A stretch of 64,000 nucleotides of DNA, taken from contig NC_047081.1 of the NCBI RefSeq assembly GCF_902459465.1, positions 1,736,001 through 1,800,000 of the forward strand. The letters run 5' to 3'. The translations under genes were made by a program, and so were the position numbers. Below are positions 60,801 through 64,000 of this stretch, in pieces (position 1 is the stretch's first letter; each line of letters opens with the position of its first letter). The notes below the pieces were generated by a model, which worked only from the letters and a program-made list of their open reading frames with translations, did no database searches and was not told where the DNA came from. Source of the stretch: Asterias rubens (taxonomy: Eukaryota > Echinodermata > Asteroidea > Forcipulatida > Asteriidae).

Positions 60801-63800
60801 ATACAGGGCTTTAGACTCATCCATGTAAGGGCAACAACAAAAAAACATTCAGTTTCATACCTGTCGGAGACACGAAGAACAAATCACTGTCTTCACCGCT
60901 TGAAGAAAACTTGAAATAACTTGGTTCTTTGTCCCTGTCTATGACGGACAGATTTGCAATCTGAAAAAAAAAAACAGTGAGAGAGAAAAATAAACTTTAC
61001 TCTTTCATGCACCGTTTGGATATTAATTGATTATTTGAATTTTTGATATCGTGCCCTCCCCCCCCCCCGCATCCCCCCCAGGTAAAAAAAGCCACAATAG
61101 TACCCTCACTTGAAACTTAGGGAAATGTTGATGTAAATAATAATGTCCAAAGACTCTTTTTAAAGAAGTGCCTCTTGTGAAAATGGTTGTGTTGTCTGGC
61201 AACTTGGCTTTTCAGGACTTTAGACTCACTCCTAAGGAGCAGATATTGTTTCAAAAATGCTTCTGGGACCAATTTCATACAGCTGCTTTAGGCATACAAA
61301 TTAGCTAAGCACAACAAGAATATTATGCTTACTAGAACAGGGTTACCAGCCAAAATACTATGTCACATGTACAATTTGTGACTGGTATCCTGTTGATTTC
61401 TGCTAAGCAGAAATATTTTCTGCTAAGCAGAAATATTTTCTGCTGGAGCAATGGGTGTGGGTTCGAATCTCACTCGGGTGATTTGCCTGAGCATTTTCTT
61501 TCTTGGGAGTAATTGGGAAAGGTAAAAAACCAAATTATACGTACAAGATCAAATGTTGCTGCTGTTTCCAATGCGATGTCCTCGTCAGTGACAAGAAACT
61601 CAGGAGCGTTGTCGTTTACATCTAGCAGTGTAACAGTCACATTCAACGTGGCGCTAACCTCAGGAAAACCAGGATTGCTTGCCTGTAAAATGTTAACGTT
61701 TGATATAAAAAGGAAATTTTGGTAATAACTCCACCCTTTGAAACCGTTTTTTCTGTATAATTATCGCAAAACGCCCCGACATTCAACTCGACTCAATTCA
61801 ATCATAATTATTTCCATATTGGTATAAAAAAAGGAGAATAGGAAGAAAACAATTTAAGTACAATTATTTAAGTCAAAGACAGTCGAGGACAGATCAAGAA
61901 AATAATGAATAAAAAATTAAACAAACAAAAATATGAATATTATATATAAATAATAATAATGTTTATACAACTAAAGTGAAGGCGGTAAATTGACATCGCT
62001 AACATTTTGTCAGTTACAGTGTAGTTGATTTGTAACAACTCACCACAATTGACATCTCATACGTTTCCCTGGTCTCCCTGTCTAGGGTACCATTGACAAA
62101 AAGCTGGTAGCCGTCACCATCGTCGGCAACTTTAACTCCAAAATCTGAAATGTAATTGAATAGCAATTTTAAGAACAAAGATTTATATTTTAAGAATTTT
62201 AAAGTCAAGGAGATTTTTCTTTGCGTCCAGTGGTAAGCCTCCACACCCCCCCCCCCCAAAAAAAACACCCACAAATTTTTAACATGGATAAAATTGTCTT
62301 TTTCTATTCGAGTGTGTGATACTTTTTTCTAAGCTTTTTTTGTGTGATTCATTTCTCTAAAAGCTTTAGTGTCTCACTCTCACTATCTGTTCTGGCAGAC
62401 AGCTTGGCAGACAGCTTGGCAGACAGTCAAGCTCACTGGAGTCAAGCTCTGGTGTTTCTTATTCAGCAGAGTGTCGGTTCGAATCCAAGTTGTGACTCTT
62501 GTGTCCTTAAGAAAAAACACTTGACCACTGCTTCATCCAGATGGGACGTAAAGCCGTTGGTCATTATAAAAGGGCATCGGCAACAAATGATCAAAACGCA
62601 AGTTTTTTCTTACCTGTTTCATTTTGGATCACCAGCATAATTTGAGTGTTATCGGTGCCCGGCTCATCAGCATCAATTACCATGAACACAAACACTGAAG
62701 TTCCAATCACTGCGTTTTCAGCCACTTCTAGACTGGTGCTGGAGCTTACAATAAACTCTGGGTTGTTATCATTGATGTCTGTTACGTTCACAATGACCTG
62801 GAAGGTATAGAGAAGTCAGGGTACAACTCTTTTAAAGTCTAAGGCCGCGGCTGAAACGGTGACTCCGGCTACAGCTACGAATTGATCGGCGCATCTCCCT
62901 ATTCGTCAACACCTGCAGACGCGCTGATCTAGCTGTAGCTGAAATCGCCATTCTGGACACGCCCTAATAACCTTTTAAAATTAGTTTTCAAATACTTTTT
63001 TTTTTGAGAAATCAAGCATTTTAAACTTATGCAAATAAGTTTTTTTCTTACTGTTGTTTCCGATGTAAATTTACCATCCGTTGCTATAACTACCAACATG
63101 ATCTCTTCTTTGGTCTCTCGGTCAAAAGTGCCGTCAACTGTGATCTCTCCGAACTGAAATGGTAGGATGTTGAAAATGATTAAGACTAGCAGAAAACAAT
63201 TTTTCTTATAATGGGTGCGTTCGCTTAGCTTCCCTGTGTCGACCCTTCGGTGCTCAATCGAGTGAGCACCTGACAAGAGCTAATCGAACGATCACTCACC
63301 CTCTCGTGGTGACGCCATGCACCTCGGGCCAGCGCCAAGTGACCCACTCCACAAGCAGGGTACTGGGGGCTGACCCGGGTGAGCCCCTGGAATGACGTCA
63401 AAGCTATTCAAACGTACCGGGAGCAGACTGGGGTCGACCCCGGGAAGCAAATCGAACGCACCCTATATATCAATCCTGTTGGACATAACCACTCTAGATT
63501 TTCAGCGATATATCAAAAAACGTTACCACCTTTTGGTATGAAATTTTCACAGGTTGATTTTATTGTATCTAATCTACATTTATACATATATGTGATTTGA
63601 GGCATTGCATGGCAAGGTATTGATTGTGGTAACACCAAATGTGTATAGACCATGTATAAGTATAAGATTTTATGTTTTCTTCCATTGTGCTGTGTACAAA
63701 TCATGCCTGCAGGAAGTCCAGGCTTGGTGGCTCTTTTGTAAACATGTGATGTCACTGGTCATCCACATCGTCTATATATATATAGGATTAAAACAATCAA

Positions 63801-64000
63801 AAGTTCCTAAAACTAAAGATATACTTTGCCTTTAAACAAAAATTTTGACCAAGAGTTAACAAATTTTGTTACGCAATTCCTCTACTGTTTACCTTGCTGT
63901 CGAGAAGTTGAAATCTGTCGTCCGATCCTTCCTCCAAAGAGAATGATATGTTTGCATCGATATCTTTATCCGTCACCGTGACCTGGTCGTAATAGTAAAA
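45877..64000 (-). CDS. Transmembrane cadherin, 3' 28 exons (5' end outside window)
   Basis: Exons: 63893-64000, 63052-63153, 62614-62797, 62044-62144, 61545-61682, 60861-60960, 60197-60505, 59758-59924, 59044-59257, 58440-58645, 57810-57986, 57376-57477, 56389-56527, 55374-55657, 54735-54893, 54309-54436, 53708-53823, 52942-53142, 52371-52537, 51990-52235, 51489-51577, 50821-50934, 50343-50414, 49456-49650, 48256-48399, 47518-47609, 47236-47318, 45877-46584. The 4845 nt give 1614 residues plus stop, with phases agreeing throughout. Cadherins mediate calcium-dependent adhesion through extracellular EC repeats. Calcium-linker motifs seen: DINDNNPEF, DVNDNAPEF, DINDHAPEF, DLNDNAPSF, with several degenerate ones, and LDRE/FDRE twice; I estimate nine or ten EC repeats. 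A membrane-adjacent region (exons 21-24) follows, then one transmembrane helix (49459-49545), then a cytoplasmic tail with NQGYEPD, two proline tracts and the terminus EITKL. It may belong near CDH23/PCDH15, but orthology is not established. Confidence 0.93.
46052..46081 (-). other. EVH1-type ligand motif in the cadherin tail
   Basis: The tail encodes NDIPFPPPPPEVL. FPPPP followed by an acidic residue is the classic ligand for the EVH1 domain of Ena/VASP proteins, which bring actin-filament elongation activity. A second tract, DLPLPPPPPPTP, lies at about 46151-46192. The motif is seen; binding is inferred. Confidence 0.6.
46806..47110. mobile_element. Repeat family H copy (CTACTACCGCGGAATAG core)
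   Basis: In the last cadherin intron. GGTAACACCATGTGTGTATC, then CTACTACCGCGGAATAG, then TCTCAGTTCTGAATAGAACT and AACGTTTCGACTAGC. The same order is found at 55702-55910 and, more diverged, at 56128-56345; end pieces occur at 43643-43705 and 63610-63650. Confidence 0.7.
47865..48235. repeat. Degenerate CCCTAA-like (telomere-type) tract
   Basis: In the cadherin intron between exons 25 and 26. Many CCCTAACC, CCCTAGCC and CCCAACC units over about 370 bp, nearly free of G on this strand. Too irregular for a recent telomere insertion. Confidence 0.75.
48494..48874. mobile_element. MITE family A copy in a cadherin intron
   Basis: Left AAGACAGTGGACACTATTGG, right CCAATAGTGTCCACTGCCTT. Interior order as in the copy at 38700-39084. 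Confidence 0.85.
48895..49095 (-). mobile_element. SINE family 2 copy in a cadherin intron
   Basis: Minus strand: GGGTAGCTCAGTTGTTGAGC as A-box region and CCGAAGGTCAATGG in place of a good B box; the upstream part ATGGCTTCTGACTGGCAGCC matches the copy near 44050. Confidence 0.65.
49226..49403. mobile_element. MITE family D copy in a cadherin intron
   Basis: Left GCTGATTTCACAAAACTGCT faces right AATTTGGTGAAATCAACGGC, with TAATCCTAAGTTAGGAAG inside. It ends about 50 bp before the exon 24 donor. Confidence 0.75.
50105..50212 (-). mobile_element. tRNA-Leu-like SINE copy
   Basis: Minus strand: GCGTCATGGCTGAGCGGTTA, then AGACTCAAGCTCTGATG and GAGTGTGGCTTCC. The B box is damaged. Cadherin intron. 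Confidence 0.65.
51610..51975. repeat. GGTACA minisatellite
   Basis: Cadherin intron before exon 21. Units of about 55-60 bp such as ACAACTAGGTACAGGGTACA followed by AATTAGGTAAAAGGTACAGG, repeated at least five times with small changes. It ends just before the donor of exon 20. Confidence 0.88.
56874..57016. mobile_element. MITE family F copy
   Basis: Left GGCAGCAGACTTCCCGGGTA faces right ACCCGGTATGTCTGCTGCCA. A cadherin-intron sister of 12396-12534; both have an ATTGTT / AACAAT core. Confidence 0.78.
57210..57306 (-). mobile_element. tRNA-Leu-like SINE copy with a long 3' tail
   Basis: Minus strand: GTGTCGTTGCGTAGCGGATA, CTCTGGTGTTTATGATCAGC and GTGTGGGTTCAAGTCCC as B box. The tail continues on the minus strand through about 57020 (GTCCTGAAACAAGACATTAT and beyond). 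Confidence 0.65.
58090..58437. repeat. Tandem repeat of CATTGGTTACCAGATTTCT-type units
   Basis: Cadherin intron just before exon 10's donor. About a dozen units of 25-32 bp carrying GGTTACCAGATTTC. Confidence 0.88.
61262..61445. mobile_element. MITE family C-like copy
   Basis: Left GGGACCAATTTCATACAGCT, interior GCTAAGCACAACAAG. The right end is replaced by a direct repeat of TTTCTGCTAAGCAGAAATAT. Confidence 0.6.
62425..62555 (+). mobile_element. tRNA-Leu-like SINE copy (3' part)
   Basis: CAAGCTCTGGTGTTTCTTAT, B box GTCGGTTCGAATCC, then CTTGTGTCCTTAAGAAA. Preceded by a short triplicated AGACAGCTTGGC segment near 62396-62425. Confidence 0.6.
63214..63463. mobile_element. MITE family E copy, interior inverted relative to 30987-31237
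   Basis: Ends GGGTGCGTTCGCTTAGCTTC and AATCGAACGCACCC. The GTCGACCCC- and GTGAGCACC-containing inner blocks occur in the opposite order and strand to the other copy. Lies in the cadherin intron between exons 1 and 2 of those visible. Confidence 0.82.

Noticed and set aside
45877-64000. Assigning the cadherin outright as CDH23 or PCDH15
   Set aside because: The linker pattern and tail are only partly similar and the 5' repeats are not in the window; the short PDZ end could be convergent.

Overview
The window is eukaryotic nuclear DNA from an animal. Genes are split into many short exons with GT-AG introns, there are long AT-rich non-coding stretches, and miniature inverted-repeat elements (MITEs), tRNA-derived SINEs, minisatellites and poly-G/poly-C runs are dense. 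The protein sequences look deuterostome, and the repeat load recalls echinoderm genomes, possibly a sea star. That placement is an impression from memory, not a proof.

Layout. (1) Positions 951-1014, minus strand: the first coding exon of a DNA polymerase beta gene that runs off the left edge. (2) 4348-8511, minus: a complete five-exon SAR1 small GTPase gene, 192 residues. (3) 10522-27250, plus: a complete 22-exon SEC24 gene of the A/B type, 1307 residues. SAR1 and SEC24 are head to head, with about 2 kb between start codons. (4) 33107-39289, plus: a complete three-exon cytochrome P450 of the CYP2 type, 504 residues. (5) 45877-64000, minus: the last 28 exons (1614 residues plus stop) of a large transmembrane cadherin whose 5' part lies beyond the right edge. 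All exon joins were worked out by hand; every gene model keeps one open frame and the phases agree at every junction.

Biology. SAR1 is the GTPase that starts the COPII coat on the endoplasmic reticulum, and SEC24 is the cargo-binding COPII subunit. The two act in one complex and here share one intergenic region with divergent transcription. To my knowledge the human SAR1B and SEC24A genes are also adjacent and divergent on 5q31.1, so this is probably an ancient linkage. The cadherin has a membrane-adjacent region after its last repeat, proline-rich EVH1-type motifs and a C-terminal PDZ ligand, which suggests an actin-linked adhesion or mechanosensory-type cadherin.

The rest is introns and intergenic DNA rich in non-autonomous repeats. 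At least eight MITE or foldback families and two tRNA-like SINE families can be recognised from several copies each. I saw no open reading frame for a transposase, reverse transcriptase or integrase. No bacterial-type operon, CRISPR array or defence system is present.
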